From positions 3,164,501 through 3,228,500 of the forward strand of contig JAIVEN010000003.1 of NCBI GenBank assembly GCA_026686845.1: 64,000 bases of DNA. The letters are read 5' to 3'. Both the position numbers and the translations under genes were made by a program. The DNA is from Adenanthera pavonina. Lineage: Eukaryota > Streptophyta > Magnoliopsida > Fabales > Fabaceae. Below the pieces are notes generated by a model. It saw only the letters and a list, made by a program, of their open reading frames with translations. It ran no database searches and had not been told where the DNA came from. Shown in pieces: positions 38,328-48,300 of the stretch; position 1 is the first letter of the stretch, and each line of letters starts with the position of its first letter.

Positions 38328-39666
38328 TGAACGGGAAAGATAAATTAATGTTCAAATGAAAAAGATTTCCTTCACTTAAAATTGCATTAAACATTTCATT
38401 TCCTCCCATTTTTGTCAATACGATCATACCCTATTTAGAGAGATACATTTAATTTTAATCTATTCGTGGATTTGTGGATATATACACACACACATACTTA
38501 ATTAGGAGCTTCATTAAGTGTTATCATTTCAACATTTCAAAAAGCATAGGCTAATTAAGCTAAAGTCAACGTCAACTCTTTCAAGTTTCTAACTTTTTGT
38601 TTTGATTGAGTCTTCCTTCATGATTTGCCAGTTGAACTCATTACTCCATTCTTCAGCACATCTTCATGATCTCTTTAATTTGATGACTTCTAAATGTTGA
38701 TTATAAGATAGTTTTGAAAAATTAAGAAAAATAAATTAAGTCTAGAAGCATATAATGAATTGGTTGTAGGAATGAGTCAACTAGATATCAATAATTTAAA
38801 TTTGCATTGCCCATTGGCATGCACTAAAGTGACTCCCCAACATCACATAATGACTTAATTTCCAAATTATTAATTTGAAATCCACAAGTTACTTCGTAGA
38901 CCGAAGACTCAACATCAAACATCAACATCAACATCAACATCAACATCAACGTAAGTCTTCTTCACTAGATGGAATCAAGGCGGTGAAGGTTCTGCTTTTC
39001 TTCCCGTTTACTTTGAAAACAAGGGCATCATTTGGCCCACGATAATTGGTGATACCCAACATTATCAAACAATCTCAAAATATTATATCATTTGTATTGC
39101 ATTTAATAAAAATAATTTAAATTTAATGGATTAATATGTTCATTTTTTTCATGTGTATATACATATTTTTATTTATTGAAACAATTCTTTTTATATTTTT
39201 CATATTTAAGATGCCATTTTAAAAAAATATAAGTAATATAATATTGGGAGAATTATTTTTATTTTTAATAAATTTAATTCTTGTGCCTTTTCTCTTTGGG
39301 TCAGTGTTGAAGTCTTCCACTAATTAGCTAGCTTCCAAGTACATCCTCTGCATAAAGTTCTATTTGACCCAAGATGCAAGGAGGTGGCACAAACACAATT
39401 GAAAAGCGTGTGGATCACCAAACTTTCATAAATTGCATTGTCATCCTCTAATCATATTTTAATTGCTGTTGCATCCTTCAAGAATTTGGCAAAATGTCAT
39501 CATTAAACCCCGTACTAAAGCCTCATCGATCACCATCGTCTTTTTCAAACACCATGCCTTCCTTTCGTTACAATCCACACACTCCATTGGTAATGATAGA
39601 TGCCTCATGACCCTTTTTCCTTCTTCTTCTTCTTCATCTTCATCTTCAATCTCTCAACAAAAAAAG
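38328..39666 (+). promoter_or_regulatory. Upstream module of CRK copy 3
   Basis: This DNA is shared with the regions before copy 4 and with the relic at 28.45 kb, so it is the duplicated CRK promoter/leader. It contains AAAGTCAACGTCAACTC near 38572, with two GTCAA cores. On the other strand these read TTGAC, the W-box core recognised by WRKY factors. A (ATCAAC)n microsatellite lies at 38911-38950. A CTT/CAT-rich leader (39625-39650) ends just before the ATG at 39667. W-box function is inferred only. Confidence 0.6.
38911..38950. repeat. ATCAAC hexamer microsatellite
   Basis: About six units of ATCAAC (first ones imperfect) occur in the copy 3 upstream module. The homologous site before copy 4 (61765-61793) has a shorter, interrupted version, so the array expanded after the duplication. 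Confidence 0.8.
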
Positions 39667-39700
39667 ATGCTTCAGCGTCCTAACCTGCTTCCCTTATTTA

Positions 39701-39819
39701 CACTAGTAGGAAAAAACAATTCTAAAACTGTCATTTATTTACACTAGTAGGAAAAAACAATTCTAAAACTGTCATTTATTTGCACTAGTAGGAAAAAACA
39801 ATTCTAAAACTGTCATTTA
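39701..39819. repeat. Triplicated left terminus of the CACTA element, 41-bp period
   Basis: Units starting CACTAGTAGG occur at 39701, 39742 and 39783. The first two are 41 bp, and the third diverges after TCATTTA. Each unit therefore carries a copy of the terminal CACTAG motif preceded by TTATTTA or TTATTTG, so three candidate left ends exist in tandem. Confidence 0.92.
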
Positions 39820-40285
39820 GGATGGTCAACAAAACAATCCTAAAATATTTTTGCGGTGACAATTTTGTAAATATAAGCTTCTATAATGCATTTTCAAGGA
39901 TGGTGGAATAAGTCATAGTCCTTAATTTTATTTTCTAGGACCATGGAATGCTCCACCATCCTGGAAATCTTCAAGATTTAGGACGTTGGATTATCCCACC
40001 GTCCTATAATGTTAATACAAATGACATTTTTAGAGGTGGCAAAGTTTCTTTTCAATTATAACCTACATCGTGGTTAAGTCTTCTCCCTCAGTGGCGGCAA
40101 ACTCTCACCCCTTGCCACTTACTGTCAGCACTCTCTCCTTTTAGCTTGGGCCGTTGCTGTCAAACCCAAACCCATTAGCTCCAACCACATACTGTTGAAC
40201 CCAAATGACACTCTCTCGTCTCACAGCCATCAAACCATTACCCACCGTCACACCCTAGCATAGCACATTCGGCATTTTGTTTCAA

Positions 40286-40456
40286 GGGAGAAAGACATTT
40301 AAGGACCCCTATATGAAGATATTCCCTTTCAAGGACCCAGATTAAAAATTCAGTACTCCTATAAACTGAATTCCTAACTCGAATCAACTGAATTCAGCAC
40401 TTGTACTGTTCATTTGGCAATATTTTTGTATGAAGGTCCTTAAATGTCTTTCTCCC
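40286..40456. mobile_element. Mutator-like MITE nested in the CACTA element, 171 bp
   Basis: Perfect 22-bp terminal inverted repeats, 40286-40307 (GGGAGAAAGACATTTAAGG...) and 40435-40456, bound a 171-bp segment. The nine bases outside are TTGTTTCAA on the left and TCGTTTCAA on the right, an 8/9 match. A 9-bp target duplication fits the Mutator superfamily. There is no coding capacity. Confidence 0.8.
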
Positions 40457-40459
40457 TCG

Positions 40460-43400
40460 TTTCAATTTTGACTGTGGACATGGAGAGCTCAAGCCTTGAA
40501 TGAGAGTCCATTCAGTTAAGAATGAGATGGGGTGAGAGAAAGAAAAAGGGTAACACTCCTTAGACCCATTTCTTGTTTTTTCTTCTTCAACTAATGTGAG
40601 TTCTGCGTCTCTATCTCAAGTTTTCTCATGACTTTGGAGATCCCCTTCTGGGCTTCTTCTCTTCGTTGATGACATGCTTCTTCCATCGAGCTCTACCGTT
40701 AATGATGCCCCTTATGTCCTCTTCTTTCTCTAACATCGATGCCTCTTTACTGCAAGCCTCCCACTAGGCATGGTTTCCGTTCGTGGGGGATATTGTCTAC
40801 AATCGACAATACAGTATTCTGGTCTTCCCTTTCATTTTCTCTCAATTAATGCAATATTCTATTTCCTTGATCGTTAGGTATATAGAAAAGAAGCTATGGA
40901 AGGATCTTATGGATAATGTTCCAAAATAAAAATGGTTATTTAAATTGACCAAACTGACCAAGGAAAGAGTTTATTCAAGTAATCGTGAGTAAGAGATATT
41001 TTAACACTTTTTAACTTCATATATACATATATATTCCTTTCTAAGATGCCTTCTTAGAGGTATGCTTAAGCTTAATCATTACTTTGGATTGGTGAAATTT
41101 TATGCAGTTTGTTGTGTAATCTCAAATATAGTTTGTTTCATAGAACCATTTGCATTATATATATATATATATATTTTAATAAAGTTATGTTTGAGGAAAA
41201 AAATGTGTTGGTCAATATAGGTATGAAGTCAAGGGGCTTTGTGCATCACTGTACTATGTGGCCCTGACATGTACATTGAAAGAGAACTATTTTTCCTTAG
41301 ATCTGGGTGTAGAAAGTTAAAGGGCCAAATTAATATATTCCAAGCCTTTTCTTACCATAGAAGAGAAACAAGTTACAGACTATGGGGCACACTTTTAGAG
41401 GGAAGTCTTTTGGTGTCTAACTCATATTGGACACTTCAACCTATATCGAGCAAACTTAGAAGCAAGATAGCTTAACACCTCTAAATAGATCCTTAGAAAA
41501 AGGAAAGAAGAAAATTTTGAATTCTAATATTTTACACTTTCTAAATACTATTTAAGCATGTTTTAATAACTTAAACACATACTAGTCATATTTTCAGTGT
41601 ATACATATACCTTTTGAATAATGCTAGCTACTTGATTCTTGCATTTACAACTTTAGAAGTTGCTACACTTGAGTTAAGGTGAACCTTGTGTAAGCATTTT
41701 CAAAACATAGATTAAGCTATTTGTCCAATGTGCAGAGTTGTAAGATACAAAATTTGTAGTTAGCATTCATGCATCTAGGTGTTTTCATATTTGCATGCTT
41801 CTTAGCCTATCCTAGTTGTTAGTGAGTTCCTCATTGCTTTTTTGTTTTTCTTTATCATTTTTTGTGGTCACTACATCCAGGTCCATATATTCATAGGAGA
41901 AGAGTTCAAATATTAGCAAATTTAGGTGCTAACTTAATTGCATTTGAAACAGTGCTAGATAAACTAGAAGTTTAGGTATTTTAAAAAGCTTTGGACATTT
42001 TTTAAATGCCAAAATCTAATATCTTGATAATAAAAAAGGTTACAGCTAGATTTATTTGAATTATTTCAATTGACTACTTTCTATTCCACATATAAGTATT
42101 GATTTGTGGGAACAGAAGTTTTCAACAAAACTAATAAGAACATTAAGCAATCCTTCATTGAGGAGAAATATGAAAATGTGTGAAATAAGGCTTATATTTC
42201 AGTACAACATTTTTTAGATTGCTCTTACATGCATTGTTAGTCTTCATGCACTTTTGCAAATTCTGTGAATTGCATCCAGAGGATTTGATAAGCTGTCATA
42301 CAAGATGTTTGAAGAGAGAAAAGAGAACAACTGATTTCAATATCTAGAACATTTTTTATTTTAATCTTCTTGTGACTAAGGCTTTATTTCTATCTCTCCA
42401 ACGTTTCTCATTATAGTCCCCTATTTCTAAAATTGTCTTCCTGAAAGATTTGGTATCAAAATCTGCCATTTACTTGGATTGACAAGAATAAACTGAGAGT
42501 GTATTCAGTTTCCATTTTAGAAAGGGTAAAATTACTTCTTAATCTTATATATTCTAAAAGACACTAAGAAGAGAATTAGTTGAGATACCCTATATCTTGG
42601 AATGGTACAAAAAGCAAGTATTTGACCGAAAACAGTAAGCTTGGAATGCTAATATGTTTTAGGTCTTCAATTCTAATTTACTTTTCATAGATGAAAAGCT
42701 GCATCATTGGATTTTATCAGTAACCTTGCATGCTTATGTTTTTCACAATTAACATACCACTAACAATCCAGTATTCATTCTAAAGTTTTGAAAGAACTAG
42801 GACATATAGCTTGCTTATGATCATACCATAACCATCTATCTCAATTATAAGCAGAAAAATCTACATTTTAAGTTTCATGAAAGGCTCTGAATTCTATATC
42901 TATAGTTGACATCAACTTAGGATGCATAAACATAACAAAAGTAAACATGAATTCTATATCCATAGCTACCCTTTCTAAATTGAATATTTCTTTTTCTTTT
43001 CTTGATCATATAGTTTCTATTTCCATTGTATCATGTTGCTCCATTCTTTTTGTAGTCATTTAATAATTCACATTAAAATATAATGTTTTCAAGTATATCA
43101 CTTAGACATGGTTACCATGTTACAATTCTAGTTTTTATCATCATGTTGGCATTTGCTGTAATAATGTGGATTGGATCAGGAAGAATCCCATTAATTTAGC
43201 AATGGTTGCTCAGGTATGGACATAGTAAATTTAGTTTTACCTTATGTTTTGTCATGATATTCAATGCTCTTAGATGGTTGGGATATACTCTTACTAAATC
43301 CAAATCCCAAATGCACATAGCTAGAATAGTCCAATATATGAATATAAGAATGCCAAAAAGAAAGAATGACACTTTTCAAGAACCTTCGAATTTTATCCTT

Positions 43401-43510
43401 CCAATTACGCTGCTCAATGCCCACCCTTTTATTCCTTTTTCATTGTATGAATACATATAGACACATATTCTTTTTAATAGAATTTGGGCTCATAATTTGT
43501 TGCCTACTTT
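40460..43510. other. Interior of the CACTA element, no gene recognised
   Basis: AT-rich sequence with a TATATA run at 41157-41175. An open frame at 41239-41475 (78 codons) begins after an intron-like T-rich stretch and could be a further captured exon, but I do not recognise it. No DNA similar to a transposase was found. Confidence 0.45.
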
Positions 43511-43516
43511 GTACAG

Positions 43517-44508
43517 GGGACTTGTTCATCTCATGCATGGACTTAATGAACATAGATTTGTAGTTTGAGCTTAATTCAAGTTGGTGACCCTTTCAGTTCT
43601 TATAATCCTTGATGTGATTCTGAAGCCATTCCCATTATTCTATAGCAGTGGTAAGTATATTGATTTTGCAAAGAAGTTGAATGCTAATGGCTTCAAGGTT
43701 TATGGGATGGATTGGGTTGGTAAGCCAAAACAGCTTGCATTCCTTGGTAGTTTTCTTTTGCAACATACTTGAGTTGTGCTCTATTATATAATTTTAAAAT
43801 TTGGCTTTTGGAAAAAAGAGCAGATGTAAGGAAACATGACAATATGCTATTTGGTTCTTTTTGATTAACCAGACTTTGTTTTAGGTTCTTGTATGTGAAT
43901 TTAAATATATTCATATTTGGGACTACCATGACTTTATTATCCTCATTCATTTATCATATGCACCATTATTACTTAAAATTCAAAGTCATGTCTAAACACA
44001 ATCAGAAGCAAATGATAGAAAACACTAAATCGCTAGAAGGACATTTCTTATGTTTATTAATAACATCGAATTTTATTTTCTTTCTTGGCACTATGATATG
44101 AATCCTTTTTTTCAGACCATGATGTAATTTGTTAATTCATTATAAGTTCTCTGAAGAAAAGATATGGGGAGAGATAAATGGTAACAAATTGGCTTGTTTT
44201 TCAAGCCATGGTGGAAGTAATGGGCTGCATGCGTATGTACATTCCCTTGATGATGGTGTTTCTGACATGGTATGATTTTGAAGAATGTTGTTTAATTAAA
44301 TGGTGCTATGGTTCTTGTCATAAAGTGGATAGGAAGAACAAATGTTTTAAACTTTATTTCTAGCCTTACAGTTGTCATTCTAATTATGAACAATTTCTTT
44401 CTCACATTGCAGGGAGTTTTTCTTGAGAAGATTCTTGTTGAAAATCTTGGCCATCCCTATTTTTGCTTTGGACACTTAATAGGTGGAGCCATTATTCTTA
44501 AGGGATAG
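43517..44508 (+). pseudogene. Captured monoacylglycerol lipase-like (alpha/beta hydrolase) gene fragment
   Basis: Four exon-like pieces in order, with introns retained: 43517-43555 (GLVHLMHGLNEH), 43649-43719 (GKYIDFAKKLNANGFKVYGM), 44205-44269 (HGGSNGLHAYVHSLDDGVSD) and 44413-44508 (FLEKILVENLGHPYFCFGH). They align with the conserved plant MAGL core HGLNEHSGRY...GHGGSDGLHGYVHSLDD...CFCFGHSTGGAIILKA. Damage: the donor after piece 1 is AT instead of GT, and the acceptor before piece 3 is AA where AG is expected. The nucleophile elbow GHSTGG reads GHLIGG, losing the catalytic Ser. A stop follows ILKG at 44508. The fragment lies wholly inside the CACTA element, so it was acquired by the transposon (transduplication). 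No active enzyme is possible. Confidence 0.88.
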
Positions 44509-44919
44509 TTATAGTATAAAAAAAAATTTCTCTAGGCTAAGTTAAACATTGCTTTTTGAATTCTCAATGAATTGTAATTTTTTTAGGAAGAAAACAAATG
44601 TGTAAGTAGGAAATTCTTTATTAGAAATTTTTGTTTTTTGTTTTTGGAAAGACATGTTTTAGTTAGATCTATCTTAGAAGCTACATTATAGTAGTTATTG
44701 TTATTTAATATCTGCTTGCTTGCAATTATGTGACATATTTTTGGTGAAATTGTTAAAATACACTTTTGTTGATATCGGTGATATTCAATTGTTTCATTGC
44801 TCATAAATGGCATTTTTGGTTCAAAGGGTTCTTATTGTGAATATTTTGGTATGAATCTAAATTAGAATTAGAATGAATAGGATTGCATATACATAATTTT
44901 TTTTTTAAATTCTCACTTT

Positions 44920-45174
44920 CTAGGACTGTTATGAGCCATAATAGACCTAGAAAGCCCACTTTTTAGGACTGTTATGGCCTACAATAGTCCCAAAAAAGAG
45001 ATTTTCTAGGATTGTTGTGTTGACAATAGTCCTAGATAGAAAGTGATTTTCTAGGATTGTTCATCAACTGGCTTGGAAAGTTCAACTTTATATGACTCCC
45101 ACTTCCACCACTTCACAATAACTATCATAGAAAGTCTTTTTCAACAGTCCTAAAAAGCTTTTTTTGTGCTAGTG
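44920..45174. repeat. Right subterminal repeats of the CACTA element
   Basis: TAGGA(C/T)TGTT occurs near 44932, 44964, 45007 and 45052. Inverse forms (AATAGTCC, CAACAGTCCTA) occur near 44983, 45026 and 45143. The matching left end has AAACAATCCTAAAA and CTAGGACCATGG motifs. Such arrays are the binding sites of the element-encoded accessory protein in En/Spm-type transposons. Confidence 0.75.
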
Positions 45175-45329
45175 TTACCTTCATATTTTGCTTATGCTAT
45201 GCAGGATTCTTAACGGCGTCGTTTCGGACCCCAGACCCACCTTGTTAACAACCAATACAACCCTAGCTATTTTAACACTTTTTCCATGAATACTGCCTCA
45301 CTTGGATGCAGTAAAAAGATTTGTGAGGC

Positions 45330-48300
45330 CTTGAACCAATAGGAGACCTAAAATTGTCAAAATTTGTTTTCTATGCATTGTATTTTTAACAACGCAGTGA
45401 ACTTTGAAAACTCATAAATAAATGCACAAAACTGTATCATTATGGTTTAAGTTTCTAAAAATCATTTACATATAAATTTCATGGAAAAAAATATAAAACT
45501 AAAATTTAGACATATCAATTCATACAATTCAATCATCAAACTTTACTGTTTATTTTCAACTTCCAATTTCTATCCAGTTTCTGAGCTATAACTTTGGGCA
45601 TTCATTTCTCATATTATACAGAGCCAATTTGTACATTCTTTATATCATTAGAAAGCTTTACATGTTTACTTTCTAAAATATTGTATATTTCTTATGCATG
45701 TACTGGAAAAAATACTATTTTAAATCATCAAGGGTTAAATATAACTTTTACTGGAACTATTTTGAGAAAATATACATAACTGTCATTATATAGCTCCAAT
45801 TGTATTCAAACCTGTGTCATATTATTGTTCTAAAATATAGCTCTATCCATTTAAATAACTAAATTTTTGGAGCATTATATGATTTTATACAATCTTACCA
45901 AATCAGACAATATTTACAATAAAAACACAGTTTCAGCTAGCAATAGTCTAGTTTTTAACCTTTAATTTCCTTAAGCCATAACTTACTCCATACTTATCTA
46001 AATTACACAAAATCTATTTTGGCTTAGAGCTCATTATGTCCTTTAACTAGAGGTAGCACACTTTAGCTCATTTCCTTTCCTATATCATACTAATACATTT
46101 CCAGACATTTACATGTCATAAATTCCCAATAAAAAGAATATTCATAACTTTTTCAATCTCAATTTCATTCCATTACTTAACCAAGTTGAGTATACATTTC
46201 CATAATTTGGCATATTGCTTGACATATTATACCTATCAACTTAGCTACACAATACTTTTACATAACATGCTTTATATGCAAAACATCATTGATAGTCATG
46301 AACATTAACTATCTTTCATCAATTCTCCTTCCTTGGCCTTTATCCTTTACTTGCTCATACCTAGCATGGTTAGTAACTTGGGAGGATGGGATTGAGTAAT
46401 CTTAGTAGTAAATTTGCATATGCTATTACATCATCATATCACATTAAAAACAATGATAGCATTGCACAATTTCATCAAACATATAAAAATACCATGTTGG
46501 GTAGCGAAATTTCGACAGCATTTCAGCTTAAAAATAAGATATCCTAGGCTTAGCTCTCATCACATAAACAGCCAGCCAGTCAATAAAATAGTCATAGCAA
46601 CAACATGACAGCATATTCATATCATAAAACATATATAAACATTATTGCACAATAACATCAAAGTATAACAAGTTACTATCTGAGAGTTTTAACATTTTCA
46701 CTTTAAACTTGAATTCAACTTGCTTGAATCTCATCCCAATTACTTCCTTGCAACTTCTTAAGCCTAGAAGCATCAAGATAACCATGTTAAGTCAACTAAT
46801 TCTTCATAAGCTCTTATAAAGTTCACTTTGAACTCTAAGAATTTATATTTCATATAATTGACTTATTCTTGAAAATCTAACTTCCTCTTTGCTAATTCAT
46901 GCATAAGAAATCCATTTTTATGATTGGATTCATGAAATTCCAATTCCTTCCTTACCTTTCCTCTTGGTTGAAATCACCTCTCAATAAGTAAGGAAAGGAA
47001 TTTTATCACTTTATCATATAAACTCATGCAATCATACTTTCTTGCATCATTTACATGCTTCTTCTAGCTTTGCTTTCAAGAGAACACCCTTCCCTACACA
47101 TAATCCCCTCCTGGCCAAACCAAACCCTAGGAGTAAGAGAGGAGAAATTCATCTAATCCCAACTCAAAACTTATAAAAAACTACCTTAAACTGGAGGAGA
47201 ATACTTACCTTGAACTTGTCTTTTTACCTTTTAGCTTTTCCCCCCTTCTTCTTCCTCCTCTCTTTCTCTCTCTAGAATTGTAGCTTCTCTTGGCCAAAAC
47301 TTGAGGGAATTGTGGAGGGAGGGTCACTTATTTATAGACTTTAACAATGCATCTTTACCCTTGAAGTGTCCTTCAATCCAATGGCCATAATCTCTTGTGT
47401 TATGATTGGTCCACCTTTCCTCCTATTACATCATCTACATGACATCATAAATGGCCAAATATTTTCTAAAAATGACTCATAATTTTTGTCCAATAGGAGA
47501 GGAACAAATGCCCTCCTATATAATATATTTTTTTTTGTCCAAATTAATCCTGTATCATTTACTTTATATCTGGACAATTTATTGGTATTTTACAGTATAT
47601 TCTAGTACTATTTATTCATTAATATGTACAAAAAATATAAAAATTTAGGATCTGTATTTATCTTATTAACTGTGCCAAATTGTATTTTATATGGGACCCA
47701 CATGCTTTCTTTTTTCTTTCTTTATTGTGAGGCCCACCTCATTTTCTTTTATAGTTTATGTTTTTGAAGTCTGTATTGTTTTTAAACTATGCCTTTTTAG
47801 CTCAATTCATTCTTCTACTATGGTCCAACATGTCAAGAGGTCCATTTTGACACACACACACACACACGTGTGTGTGTGTGTATATCACTTTTCTACATTT
47901 TTGGAAATAATTCCAATTAATGACTAATTTTGAAATTTATTCTAGTTAAGGACCAAACTTAATTCCTTCTAAGGATTAAGCATGTGAAATTACCATTTTA
48001 CCCTTCATAGTATTCTTGCAATGTTTCACATGGGGTTTTTCCAATCAAGCCTTTAGTATATTCCTACAGGGCACATTGTAGTTGTACTTTTAATATAGCC
48101 ACAAAAATGATTAAATTTTTTTAGGTCTTTTTTTGTAATTTCTTCTAAAGACTAAATTGAATAAAATTTTTCGATTTAAGGACTATATTACATAGAATTT
48201 TTCATTTCTAGGGCTAAAACATATTTTTTTCATTTTTCCTTCCAACATGGAAAAATGATTTTTTGCCCATTTTCACATTTAGTTATGTCTCTTGGTTTTC

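Larger units (their letters stand above)
39701..45174. mobile_element. Non-autonomous CACTA (En/Spm-type) element, 5,474 bp
   Basis: The left end reads CACTAGTAGGAAAAAA and the right end, reverse-complemented, CACTAGCACAAAAAAA. The element is flanked on both sides by TTA (39698-39700 and 45175-45177), the 3-bp target duplication expected of this superfamily. Removing the element plus one TTA restores the CRK exon sequence TTATTTACCTTCATATT seen in copy 4. Subterminal repeats of TAGGA(C/T)TGTT in both orientations cluster at the right end. No transposase (TNPA/TNPD-like) frame of useful length is visible, so it would need enzymes from elsewhere. Inside are a captured lipase-like gene fragment (43517-44508) and a nested MITE (40286-40456). 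Confidence 0.93.
39667..45275 (+). pseudogene. CRK copy 3, exon 1 split by a CACTA transposon
   Basis: The exon begins ATGCTTCAGCGTCCTAACC at 39667 and runs to TTATTTA at 39700. It resumes after the element at 45178 with CCTTCATATTTTGC and continues through AACGGCGTCGTTTCGGACC to about 45275. The spliced-out order matches copy 4 exon 1 (62420 onward). The resumed part also lacks one C in the run before CAGACCCACC, which shifts the frame, and homology ends near 45275, well before the DUF26 cysteine signature. A terminal-exon relic at 61267 may be the other end of this copy. No functional product is expected. Confidence 0.92.

Noticed and set aside
38911..38950. Possible CRISPR-like direct repeats
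   Set aside because: It is a simple hexamer microsatellite in plant nuclear DNA, with no spacers and no cas genes. The same applies to the 41-bp repeats at 39701.
39701..45174. Element as autonomous CACTA with transposase
   Set aside because: No long frames and no recognisable TNP1/TNP2-like motifs. The only gene-like content is the lipase fragment.
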